A stretch of DNA of 64,000 nt, taken from contig CAZIFB010000007.1 of NCBI GenBank assembly GCA_964538915.1, positions 1 to 64,000 on the forward strand, written 5' to 3'. Numbering within the stretch: position 1 is the first letter of the stretch; every line of letters begins with the position of its first letter. This DNA is from JAEUHQ01 sp964538915. Its GTDB lineage: Bacteria; Planctomycetota; UBA1135; UBA2386. Made by a program: the position numbers and the translations under genes. Shown one piece after another: positions 1 to 7,747 of this stretch. Under the pieces are notes generated by a model. It did not search any database and was not told the origin of the DNA. It saw nothing but the letters and a program-made list of their open reading frames with translations.

Positions 1-2
1 CG

Positions 3-947
3 CGCGCGTTCGTGCAGAGTTCGCCGGGCAAGGTGCTCGCGGCTCCCGCGACGCGCCGCCGCGCCCGCGAACTCGGCATCGACCTCGCCGCCGTCGCCGC
101 GACGGGCCCGCGCGGCCGCGTGACGAACGACGACCTCGCCGCGTTCAACGGCGGCGGTGCTGCGCCCGCCGCCCGCACCGGCGCCCCGGCTGCCGGCGGC
201 TCCGCCCCGCGGTTCACGCCCGTCGCGATCGCACCCGCCCCCGCGGGCCGCACCGAGGAGCGTGTGCCGTTCCGCGGTCTGCGCCGGAAGATCGCCGAGG
301 CGATGACGCGGTCGAAGTTCACCGCGACGCACTTCACCTACGTCGACGACATCGACGTCACCGAGCTGGTGAAGATCCGCGGCGAAGCGAAGAAGGCGTT
401 CGCCGACAAGGGCATCAACATCACGTACCTGCCCTTCATCATGAAGGCGATCGTGCAGGCGATGCGCGAGTTCCCGGCGATGAACAGCTCGCTCGACGAA
501 GTGACCAACGAGCTCGTCATCAAGAAGTACTACAACTTCGGCATCGCGACGGACACCGACAACGGCCTCATCGTCCCCGTCGTGAAGGACGTCGATCGCA
601 AGTCGGTCGGTGAACTCGCGAAGGACATCCAGGACCTCGCGGCGCGCACGCGCGACGGCAAGGTCACCGTCGACGACCTGACGGGCGGCACGTTCACGAT
701 CACGAACGCGGGCAACATCGGCGGTCTCTTCGCGACGCCGGTCATCAACTTCCCCGAGGTCGCGATCATGGGCGTGCACGCCATCAAGGACACGCCGGTG
801 ATCCGCGACGGCCAGTGTGTGCCGGGCAAGAAGATGTACCTGTCGGTGTCGATCGACCACCGCCTCGTCGACGGCGCCACCGGCGCCCGCTGGATGAACG
901 TCGTGAAGGACCACCTCGAGCAGCCCTACCGCCTGCTCCTGGCCTGA
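3..947 (+). CDS. pdhC: Dihydrolipoamide acyltransferase (E2), 5' end outside window
   Basis: E2 component of a pyruvate or branched-chain 2-oxoacid dehydrogenase complex; it transfers the acyl group from lipoamide to CoA in the cytoplasm. The frame is open to the window edge, so the N-terminal lipoyl domain(s) lie upstream. Visible are a peripheral-subunit-binding domain near the start (APATRRRARELGIDL followed by GPRGRV), an Ala/Pro/Gly linker, then the ~230-residue catalytic domain ending in the active-site motif HRLVDGA (His and Asp of HxxxDG). The stop codon overlaps the start of the E1 alpha gene (TGATG), so the two are translationally coupled. E1 beta was not seen and may lie upstream. 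Acyl substrate cannot be decided from the sequence. Confidence 0.93.
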   Translation, partial: RAFVQSSPGKVLAAPATRRRARELGIDLAAVAATGPRGRVTNDDLAAFNGGGAAPAARTGAPAAGGSAPRFTPVAIAPAPAGRTEERVPFRGLRRKIAEAMTRSKFTATHFTYVDDIDVTELVKIRGEAKKAFADKGINITYLPFIMKAIVQAMREFPAMNSSLDEVTNELVIKKYYNFGIATDTDNGLIVPVVKDVDRKSVGELAKDIQDLAARTRDGKVTVDDLTGGTFTITNAGNIGGLFATPVINFPEVAIMGVHAIKDTPVIRDGQCVPGKKMYLSVSIDHRLVDGATGARWMNVVKDHLEQPYRLLLA

Positions 948-2182
948 TGCGCACGGCGAAGACGATGAAGAAGGGCAAGGTCGTGAAGGCGGCGGCGACG
1001 GCGAAGAGGCCGGCGAAGGCCGGCGCGGCGAAGGCTGTGGCGCCGCGCGCCCCGGCAACCACGAGCGCGGCCGCGCCGTCGTCGCAGGGACTGATCCGCC
1101 TGCTCGAAGACGACGGCACGGTCCAGAAGGGCAAGGACCCCAACCTGCCGGTGGAGACGCTGCTGTTCCTGTACGAGCAGATGGTTCAGGTGCGCGAGTT
1201 CGACCGCCGCATGCTGATGCTGCAGCGGCAGGGCCGCATCGGCTTCTACGGGCCGATCCTCGGCCAGGAAGCCGCGACGATCGGCTCGATCGCCGCACTC
1301 GAACCGCGCGACTGGATCTTCCCGGCTCTGCGCGAAGGTGCCGCCGCGATGATGCGCGGCCTGTCGTTGACGGAGGCGATCAACCAGCTGATCGGCAACG
1401 GCGGCGACCGCTGCAAGGGCCGCCAGATGCCTTGCCACTACACCTTCAAGGAAGGCAACTACTACGGCATGTCCTCCGTGATCGGCACGCAGATCAGCCA
1501 CGCTGTCGGCGCGGCGATGGCCGCGCGCATCAAGGGCGACGACGTCGTCGTGCTCGGCTACATGGGCGACGGCGCGACGAGTGCGAACGACTTCCACTGC
1601 GGGATGAACTTCGCGGCGGTCTATCGCAGCCCGTGCGTGCTGTTCTGCCAGAACAACCAGTGGGCGATCTCGGTGCCGATCAGCAAGCAGAGCGCGTCGG
1701 AGACGCTGGCGCAGAAGGGCAAGGCCTACGGCATGCCCTACGTTCGCGTCGACGGCAACGACGTGCTTGCCGTCTATTCGGTCACGAAGGCCGCCGTCGA
1801 GCGCGCGCGCAAGGGCGACGGCCCGACGTTCCTCGAAGCGGTCACGTACCGTCGCCTCGGCCACAGCAGCAGCGACGACCCCACGCGCTACCGCGACGAA
1901 GCGGAGGTGAAGGCGTGGGAGAAGAAGGATCCCGTCGACCGCTTCCGCGCCTACCTGACGAAGCGTGGCCTGTGGAACGACGCCAAGGAGACCGCCTTCA
2001 AGGAGCAGATCGCGCAGCGCGTGAACGATGCGATCGCCGCCGCCGAGAAGAACGGCCCTCCCGCCGACGAGACGCTCGTCACCGACGTCTACGCGCAGGT
2101 GCCGGCTCAGCTGCGCGAACAGCTCGCCGAAGTGCTCGCCCTCGAGGGCCGCAGCGTCAACGAAGGCGCGTTCCCGCTGTAG
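947..2182 (+). CDS. pdhA: 2-oxoacid dehydrogenase E1 component, alpha subunit
   Basis: Thiamine-diphosphate-dependent E1 alpha subunit (411 aa) that decarboxylates a 2-oxoacid and reductively acylates E2. The ATG at 947 overlaps the E2 stop. Residues 1-45 form a Lys/Ala/Pro-rich extension beyond the usual family start; the enzyme core begins around residue 60 (ETLLFLYEQMVQVREFD). The ThDP-binding motif is at residues 201-232, starting GDGATSAND and closing with NN. The pattern GPILGQEA and RCKGRQMPCHY is typical of separate-subunit (alpha2beta2) E1 enzymes, either pyruvate or branched-chain type. From codon 189 onward the DNA lies within an 882-bp exact repeat whose second copy starts at 6523; this left copy is the only complete E1 alpha. 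An lpdA gene (E3) sits alone at 35286. Confidence 0.93.
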   Translation: MRTAKTMKKGKVVKAAATAKRPAKAGAAKAVAPRAPATTSAAAPSSQGLIRLLEDDGTVQKGKDPNLPVETLLFLYEQMVQVREFDRRMLMLQRQGRIGFYGPILGQEAATIGSIAALEPRDWIFPALREGAAAMMRGLSLTEAINQLIGNGGDRCKGRQMPCHYTFKEGNYYGMSSVIGTQISHAVGAAMAARIKGDDVVVLGYMGDGATSANDFHCGMNFAAVYRSPCVLFCQNNQWAISVPISKQSASETLAQKGKAYGMPYVRVDGNDVLAVYSVTKAAVERARKGDGPTFLEAVTYRRLGHSSSDDPTRYRDEAEVKAWEKKDPVDRFRAYLTKRGLWNDAKETAFKEQIAQRVNDAIAAAEKNGPPADETLVTDVYAQVPAQLREQLAEVLALEGRSVNEGAFPL

Positions 2183-2392
2183 CGCCGGCCTGCGGGCCCC
2201 TCACCGGCCCGCTTCGAGTCGCGCGACGCGTTCGCGAAGATCCTGGATGTCCCGCGCCTCCGCGCGCATCGACGCTCGCCGGAACACCAGCGCGAGGGCC
2301 GCGGCGGCCAGCGTCAGCGCCGCGATGAACGCGACGAACACGTCCATCCGGACCATGATGCTGTCGGACAGGGTGCCGATCGCGTTCAGCGC
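1511..2392 (+). repeat. Left copy of 882-bp exact direct repeat
   Basis: Positions 1511-2392 recur at 6523-7404 (offset 5012 bp) with no difference found on reading. The repeat covers codons 189-411 of E1 alpha plus most of a small membrane-protein gene on the opposite strand. Just outside the right end the two copies stay similar for about 40 bp but differ by substitutions and a net 26-bp deletion in this copy; outside the left end they share nothing. Confidence 0.95.
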
Positions 2393-2435
2393 ATCCAGCA
2401 GTGACTGCGGCCGACAGCACGACGACGTTCCGCAT
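2201..2435 (-). pseudogene. Broken copy of small two-helix membrane protein
   Basis: Counterpart of the intact gene at 7213-7473. Its ATG (2435), N-terminal MRNVVVLSA and the entire C-terminal half from DALNAIGTL to ARLEAGR are recognisable, but this copy is 26 bp shorter (235 versus 261 bp). The missing bases remove the end of the first membrane helix and shift the frame, so N- and C-terminal halves cannot be read together. The C-terminal part lies in the exact repeat; the damage is just beyond its right end. Confidence 0.75.
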
Positions 2436-2552
2436 GGCAACAGGACCACAAAGACCACGACTGCCCGCAAGGACCTCCGCTGCGCCACCGGCCAAGGCGC
2501 CGCCGCCATCGCGCGGTGACGCGGCATCGGGCGCACTCCGCCAGGGCTCCCC

Positions 2553-5500
2553 TCATCCCGTCGTGCTGCCGCGGTTCCCGAGCACGCGGCAAGCCGCATC
2601 CGCCAGTTCGTGCGGGGTGAACGGTTTCTGTAGGAAACGCGCCCCGCTGCTGATCGCGGCCTCCAGTCGATCGTCAGGGGCATAGCCCGACATGAAGAGC
2701 ACGCGCAGCTCGGGCCGCTCGCGACACAACGTCTCGGCCAGTTCCGGCCCACCCGGCGGCGGCATCATCACGTCCGTCAGCAGCAGATGGATCGGGCCGT
2801 TGCGCGACCGACCGACCGCGAGCGCCTCGGAGCCACTGCCAGCCTCGAGTACGGTGAACCCGCTGCCGATCAGGACCACACGGATCAGCTTGCGCACCGC
2901 CTCTTCATCCTCGACAAGCAGCACCACCTGATCGCCCCGTGCCCGCGCCTCCTGATCGCGTTGCGGCGGTGGCGCGGGCGATGGAAGACCCGCCACGGCG
3001 GGCAACCAGACGCGGAAGGTCGTGCCGACGCCGACCTCCGACTCGCAGCGGATCGTGCCCGCGCTCTGCTCGATGATGCCGAGTGCGGTCGAGAGCCCAA
3101 GCCCGCTGCCCCTGCCCAGCTCCTTCGTGGTGAAGAACGGTTCGAAGATGTGCGCGAGGGTGGCCGACTCCATGCCCGCCCCCGTGTCCTGCATCACGAG
3201 CAGCACGTGGCGACCGGCCCGCAGGCCAAGGTCCGCGGCTTCGGTCGCCCAGAGCTCTACGTTCGTGGTCCGCATCGTCAGCGACCCTCCTCGCGGCATC
3301 GCGTCCTTCGCATTGAGCGCGAGGTTCATGATCACACGGCCGACCTCGCCGGGGTCGATCTGCACGCACCAAAGATCGGTCGCGACGTCGGTCCGGAACT
3401 CGATTGCCGTGTCGCCGACGCGGCGCAGCAGGCGCTCGAGGTCGGCGACGATCGCGTTGAGGTTCACGACCCTGGGCTGCAGCACCTGGCGCCGACCGAA
3501 CGCGAGCAGCTGCCGCGTGAGCGCCGCGGCGCGATTGCTCGCGGACTGGATCAGGCCGACCATCTCGAGCACGGGCGCATCACCGGCGAACTGGGCGCGC
3601 AGCAGGCTGCTGTAGCCGTGGATCGCAGTGAGCAGGTTGTTGAAGTCGTGTGCGACGCCCCCGGCGAGCCGCCCGAGAGCCTCCATCTTCTCCGTTTCGC
3701 GCAGACGCTCCGCCGCCCGTGCGAGGGCGATCTCGTCCCGGCGGCGCTGTGTCAGGTCCTCGATCGAGACGAGCAGCAGGTCGAATCCGTCGATACGGCC
3801 GCCCGAGATGGCCAGGTACTTCGCGCCCACACCAGGGACGTGCCGCTCGATCTCGAAGAGGGCCGGCGGCACGCCACTGCCCGCCAGTGCCTCCAGGAGT
3901 GCACGCATCTCGGGCACATCCCAGAGTCCCATCGAAAGTTCGAACACCGGTCTGTGCTCGCACGCGGCCGCCGACTCGCCGAACGTGCGCGAATACGCGT
4001 CGTTCGTGACGACGACGCGAAGTCCCCGGTCCAGGACAAGCATCGGCTGCCGGACGGCCGCCACGATCGACAACGACCGATCGCGGGCCCGCCCGAGCGC
4101 TTCGTTCTTCACGTGCAGTTCGGCGTTGAGCGTGGCGAGTTCCTCGTTCGTGCACTGCAACTCTTCCTTCGCGGTCTCGAGTTCCTCGTTCACGCTCCGC
4201 ATCTCTTCGTTCGCGGAGAGAGCCTCTTCCGCTGCATGCTGCAGCTCCGCCTTCGCAGCCTGGTGCTCTTCGATGAGGCCGAGGAACCGGCGCCGGGACT
4301 CGTCGATGTCGTGGGTCAGCCTCGCGATCCGCGCATCGTGACCGCCAGCGTCACCGATCGAATCGGCGACCCCGTCGCGACCTGGTTCGGAGCCCGCCGC
4401 CTCCTGCACCGGCTGGAACATCACCAGGACCGTCGTGGCGCCGCCGGCGACCAGGGGAACGGCCTCGACCGAGACCTCGCGCATGCCTCCTTCGCTCGCG
4501 TAGAGAACGCGCTCGGTGCGCACGGTCGCTCCGCCACGCAGCACCTCGCCGACGATGCGTTCGAGGTGGAGGAACAGACCGGTCGCCGGGACGAGCCTCA
4601 TCAGGTCGAAGCTCAACTCGCCGTCCGGGAGCGCGAGGTAGCTCTTTGCGTCGCCGCGAGTCTGCAGGACCTCGAGATCCTCCCCCACGACGATCGCAGC
4701 CGGTGCGAACCTGCCAAGCAGGAAGCGGTCGACGCGGCGGCGCAGGGATTCGGACTCCGACCCCGGCGGCAGAGCGTGCACGGCTCCGCCGACAACCACC
4801 GGCGGAGCGGTCCGAGATCGGCCGCCCGTGGGCAAGGCCGGCAGCGGCCGACGCAGAACCGACCGCTTGCCGTGGATCCCGTGCGGACGGTCCAGAATCG
4901 CGAACATCTCTCCCGCGACAGCGGTCTCGGCGGCACCGACGACCAGGACACCCTTCTGTCGCAGTGCGAAGTGGAACAGGCGGAGCACCTGCTGCTGCAC
5001 CCGCGGCAGGTACATCAGTACATTGCGACAGCTGATCAGATCGAGTCTCGAGAAGGGCGGGTCGGCGAGGAGGTTGTGCACGGTGAACACGCACATCTCC
5101 CGAACACGTTTCACCACCTGGCACCGTGTGTCGTCGACGGGAGTGAAGTACGCGTTCCAGCGCGCCGTGCCGGCCTCGGCAACGACCTGCTCCGTCGCAT
5201 AGCGGCCGGCGCGCGCCGCCGCCACAGCCTCGACGTTGAGGTCGGACGCGTAGACCTGCACCGGCGCGGAGGCGCCGATGGACGTGAGGTACTCGTCGAG
5301 ACAGATTGCGATCGAATACGCCTCTTCCCCCGTGGCGCAGCCGGGCACCCAGATGCGCACCGGATCCTCGGCATCGCGGTCGCGCAGGAGGCCGGGCAGC
5401 ACGCTCGCCTTCAACACGTCGAACACTCCCGGATCGCGGAAGAAGCTCGTCACGCCGATCAGGAGGTCCTGTCGGAGCCGATGCGCCTCTTCGGCGTCGG

Positions 5501-6275
5501 TCTCGAGCAGCGCGGCATAGGCCGCGAGGTCGGGCACGTTCCGCAGCGCCGCACGCCTCGCAATGCGCCGATGCACCATGGTCTGACGGTACTCCGAGAA
5601 ATCGATCCCAGAGACGCGCTTCACCACGTCGAGGATCGCCGGCATCTCGGGGCTCCCCGCCGCGTCGCCCGATCGGGCGTCGGGCGCGGAGGAACTGGCC
5701 CTTCGCCGGATTTCGGCAGCAATCCCTGCCGGTGTCGACACGACGTCCACACAACCCGTCGCGATCGCCGCCTCCGGCATGCTTGGACTGCTCGCCGAGG
5801 ACGGGTCCTGGGCAAACGTGGTTCCGCCGCGGTCGTGCACGGCGACGATGCCGGCGGCGCCGTCCGAGCCCGTGCCGCTCAGGACCACGGCGATCGCCCG
5901 AGTGCCGAACTCGCCAGCCAGCGACACGAGGGACGCATCGATCGGCAAGTGCGGCCCGTCGGCCGCGGTGCTCCGCGTCACGAGCCGAAGGTTCTCGCCG
6001 ACGAACAACAGGTCCGCGTGAGCCGGCATCACGTAGACCTGATCGCCAACGAGACGCCGGCCGTCGACGGCCTCGTGCACGGCCATGGTCGTGCTCCGCG
6101 CCAGGATCTCCGTGAGCAGGCTCGGATGCTGTGCATCCAGGTGCTGCACGACCACGAACGCGAAGCCGGTCGACGAAGGAAGCGCTCCGAAGAACTCCTG
6201 AAGCACCGCGAGCCCGCCCGCCGACGCGCCGATGACGACGACCGAGAGATCCGTTCGAGACGCCGGGAGGCTCAC
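2553..6275 (-). CDS. CheB-CheR-PAS-histidine kinase-receiver hybrid protein
   Basis: A ~1240-residue multidomain signalling protein. In order: CheB-type methylesterase domain (about residues 10-190; GASAGG nucleophile motif, QHLDAQHPS, SGTGSDGAAG), CheR-type methyltransferase domain (about 210-480; PGCATGEEAYS, SCRNVLMY), a PAS-like region, a long heptad coiled coil rich in ANEEM/VNEEL/CTNEEL repeats, a second PAS, HisKA with HDFNN, HATPase (FEPFFTTK, GLGLS) and a C-terminal receiver (LLVEDEE, phospho-acceptor in LLLTDVMMP, KPF). Such fusions couple adaptation-enzyme domains to a two-component kinase. A GTG at 6275 is the closest start before the CheB fold; the frame stays open upstream to 6545, but that extension is Arg-rich and runs into the direct repeat, so it is not used. 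The gene lies alone between the two 882-bp repeats, antisense to both E1 alpha copies. Confidence 0.88.
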   Translation of the reverse strand: MSLPASRTDLSVVVIGASAGGLAVLQEFFGALPSSTGFAFVVVQHLDAQHPSLLTEILARSTTMAVHEAVDGRRLVGDQVYVMPAHADLLFVGENLRLVTRSTAADGPHLPIDASLVSLAGEFGTRAIAVVLSGTGSDGAAGIVAVHDRGGTTFAQDPSSASSPSMPEAAIATGCVDVVSTPAGIAAEIRRRASSSAPDARSGDAAGSPEMPAILDVVKRVSGIDFSEYRQTMVHRRIARRAALRNVPDLAAYAALLETDAEEAHRLRQDLLIGVTSFFRDPGVFDVLKASVLPGLLRDRDAEDPVRIWVPGCATGEEAYSIAICLDEYLTSIGASAPVQVYASDLNVEAVAAARAGRYATEQVVAEAGTARWNAYFTPVDDTRCQVVKRVREMCVFTVHNLLADPPFSRLDLISCRNVLMYLPRVQQQVLRLFHFALRQKGVLVVGAAETAVAGEMFAILDRPHGIHGKRSVLRRPLPALPTGGRSRTAPPVVVGGAVHALPPGSESESLRRRVDRFLLGRFAPAAIVVGEDLEVLQTRGDAKSYLALPDGELSFDLMRLVPATGLFLHLERIVGEVLRGGATVRTERVLYASEGGMREVSVEAVPLVAGGATTVLVMFQPVQEAAGSEPGRDGVADSIGDAGGHDARIARLTHDIDESRRRFLGLIEEHQAAKAELQHAAEEALSANEEMRSVNEELETAKEELQCTNEELATLNAELHVKNEALGRARDRSLSIVAAVRQPMLVLDRGLRVVVTNDAYSRTFGESAAACEHRPVFELSMGLWDVPEMRALLEALAGSGVPPALFEIERHVPGVGAKYLAISGGRIDGFDLLLVSIEDLTQRRRDEIALARAAERLRETEKMEALGRLAGGVAHDFNNLLTAIHGYSSLLRAQFAGDAPVLEMVGLIQSASNRAAALTRQLLAFGRRQVLQPRVVNLNAIVADLERLLRRVGDTAIEFRTDVATDLWCVQIDPGEVGRVIMNLALNAKDAMPRGGSLTMRTTNVELWATEAADLGLRAGRHVLLVMQDTGAGMESATLAHIFEPFFTTKELGRGSGLGLSTALGIIEQSAGTIRCESEVGVGTTFRVWLPAVAGLPSPAPPPQRDQEARARGDQVVLLVEDEEAVRKLIRVVLIGSGFTVLEAGSGSEALAVGRSRNGPIHLLLTDVMMPPPGGPELAETLCRERPELRVLFMSGYAPDDRLEAAISSGARFLQKPFTPHELADAACRVLGNRGSTTG

Positions 6276-6522
6276 GCCCGGGACCGATGCGGCGACACCG
6301 CGGACCCATTGTGTCCTTCGACCCGATCGGCCATTCAGCGGATGAGGGCGGCGCCGGCCCCCGAAAGCAAGTCGGATCGACGGTTCTCGCCGGAATCCGC
6401 TGAGGAGCGTCCACGAAACCGCCCTCGCCGCGGCACGCTGCGCCGCCGGGCCGGACGGGCGGAAACGCCGCCCGACGCACCTGCGGGCCCGCGACCAGCG
6501 GCGGACTTCCGCTACCGTCGCG

Positions 6523-7194
6523 GCGGCGATGGCCGCGCGCATCAAGGGCGACGACGTCGTCGTGCTCGGCTACATGGGCGACGGCGCGACGAGTGCGAAC
6601 GACTTCCACTGCGGGATGAACTTCGCGGCGGTCTATCGCAGCCCGTGCGTGCTGTTCTGCCAGAACAACCAGTGGGCGATCTCGGTGCCGATCAGCAAGC
6701 AGAGCGCGTCGGAGACGCTGGCGCAGAAGGGCAAGGCCTACGGCATGCCCTACGTTCGCGTCGACGGCAACGACGTGCTTGCCGTCTATTCGGTCACGAA
6801 GGCCGCCGTCGAGCGCGCGCGCAAGGGCGACGGCCCGACGTTCCTCGAAGCGGTCACGTACCGTCGCCTCGGCCACAGCAGCAGCGACGACCCCACGCGC
6901 TACCGCGACGAAGCGGAGGTGAAGGCGTGGGAGAAGAAGGATCCCGTCGACCGCTTCCGCGCCTACCTGACGAAGCGTGGCCTGTGGAACGACGCCAAGG
7001 AGACCGCCTTCAAGGAGCAGATCGCGCAGCGCGTGAACGATGCGATCGCCGCCGCCGAGAAGAACGGCCCTCCCGCCGACGAGACGCTCGTCACCGACGT
7101 CTACGCGCAGGTGCCGGCTCAGCTGCGCGAACAGCTCGCCGAAGTGCTCGCCCTCGAGGGCCGCAGCGTCAACGAAGGCGCGTTCCCGCTGTAG
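6523..7194 (+). pseudogene. Truncated duplicate of E1 alpha (C-terminal part)
   Basis: Encodes residues 189-411 of the E1 alpha at 947-2182, with identical sequence. The first 188 residues, including part of the ThDP/substrate channel and the subunit-contact region, are absent. An in-frame ATG at 6529 could start a 221-residue polypeptide, but no ribosome-binding site or promoter is evident and such a fragment should not form an active E1. It is most simply a by-product of the duplication or integration that made the repeat. Confidence 0.85.
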
Positions 7195-7404
7195 CGCCGG
7201 CCTGCGGGCCCCTCACCGGCCCGCTTCGAGTCGCGCGACGCGTTCGCGAAGATCCTGGATGTCCCGCGCCTCCGCGCGCATCGACGCTCGCCGGAACACC
7301 AGCGCGAGGGCCGCGGCGGCCAGCGTCAGCGCCGCGATGAACGCGACGAACACGTCCATCCGGACCATGATGCTGTCGGACAGGGTGCCGATCGCGTTCA
7401 GCGC
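6523..7404 (+). repeat. Right copy of 882-bp exact direct repeat
   Basis: Identical to 1511-2392. It begins abruptly inside the E1 alpha reading frame (codon 189) and ends inside the small membrane-protein gene. The sequence before it (6276-6522) has no similarity to the first half of E1 alpha, so the left edge is a sharp junction. Confidence 0.95.
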
Positions 7405-7473
7405 GTCGAACAGGAAGAACACGGCGAGGCCCGCGGTAACCGAGGCCGACAGCACGACGAGGACGTTGCGCAT
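7213..7473 (-). CDS. Small two-helix membrane protein, unknown function
   Basis: An 86-residue protein with two hydrophobic segments (about residues 5-25 and 42-62) separated by a short loop, followed by a charged C-terminal helix (RAEARDIQDLRERVARLEAGR region) that looks like a short coiled coil. I do not recognise a family. A frameshifted copy lies at 2201-2435 next to the complete E1 alpha, which suggests that E1 alpha and this gene were neighbours on opposite strands before the duplication. Start is the ATG at 7473; the N-terminus MRNVLVVLSA is conserved between both copies, supporting this choice. Confidence 0.6.
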   Translation of the reverse strand: MRNVLVVLSASVTAGLAVFFLFDALNAIGTLSDSIMVRMDVFVAFIAALTLAAAALALVFRRASMRAEARDIQDLRERVARLEAGR

Positions 7474-7709
7474 GGCGACAAGACGGTAGGGACCCCGGTT
7501 GCTGCGGAGAAGAAGGCGCCGAACCCGTCGACGAGACACTCCTGTCCGACGTCCACACGCGGGCCCGGCCGTGGCTGTGCGAACGGTTCGTCGGTGTGGT
7601 GATCCCTCGAGGGCAAGCGCGGCGACGAAGGCGCGCTCCCGCAGCAGCAGTGTTCCCAACCGAGCGACTGACGACGACACGGTCCCGCTGTCAAAAACTC
7701 GGGCCGAAC

Positions 7710-7736
7710 TTTGAATAGCGTCCGTCGCTATTCAAA
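7710..7736. promoter_or_regulatory. Perfect 11-bp inverted repeat upstream of Fic gene (probable operator)
   Basis: Arms TTTGAATAGCG (7710-7720) and CGCTATTCAAA (7726-7736) are exactly complementary with a 5-bp spacer; similarity extends outward with one mismatch (GAAC / CTTC side). The site is AT-rich in a GC-rich background and ends 11 bp before the Fic start codon, the expected place for an autoregulatory operator. The Fic protein has a C-terminal winged-helix-like region that could bind it. Binding is an inference. Confidence 0.6.
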
Positions 7737-7747
7737 CTTCGTTCACC

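Noticed and set aside
6276..6545. Longer N-terminus of the hybrid kinase, starting inside the repeat
   Set aside because: The additional 90 residues are Arg-rich and unlike any sensor domain; the CheB fold begins just after the GTG at 6275.
2787..7340. Long plus-strand frame (1517 codons) across the hybrid kinase region
   Set aside because: It is antisense to the kinase gene over most of its length and enters the repeat in a frame different from E1 alpha; amino acid composition is that of an antisense shadow.
7530..7665. Plus-strand reading ETLLSDVHTRARP ... as a possible gene remnant
   Set aside because: No recognisable family, no start codon with a ribosome-binding site, and the frame collapses into a basic low-complexity tail; regarded as non-coding upstream sequence.
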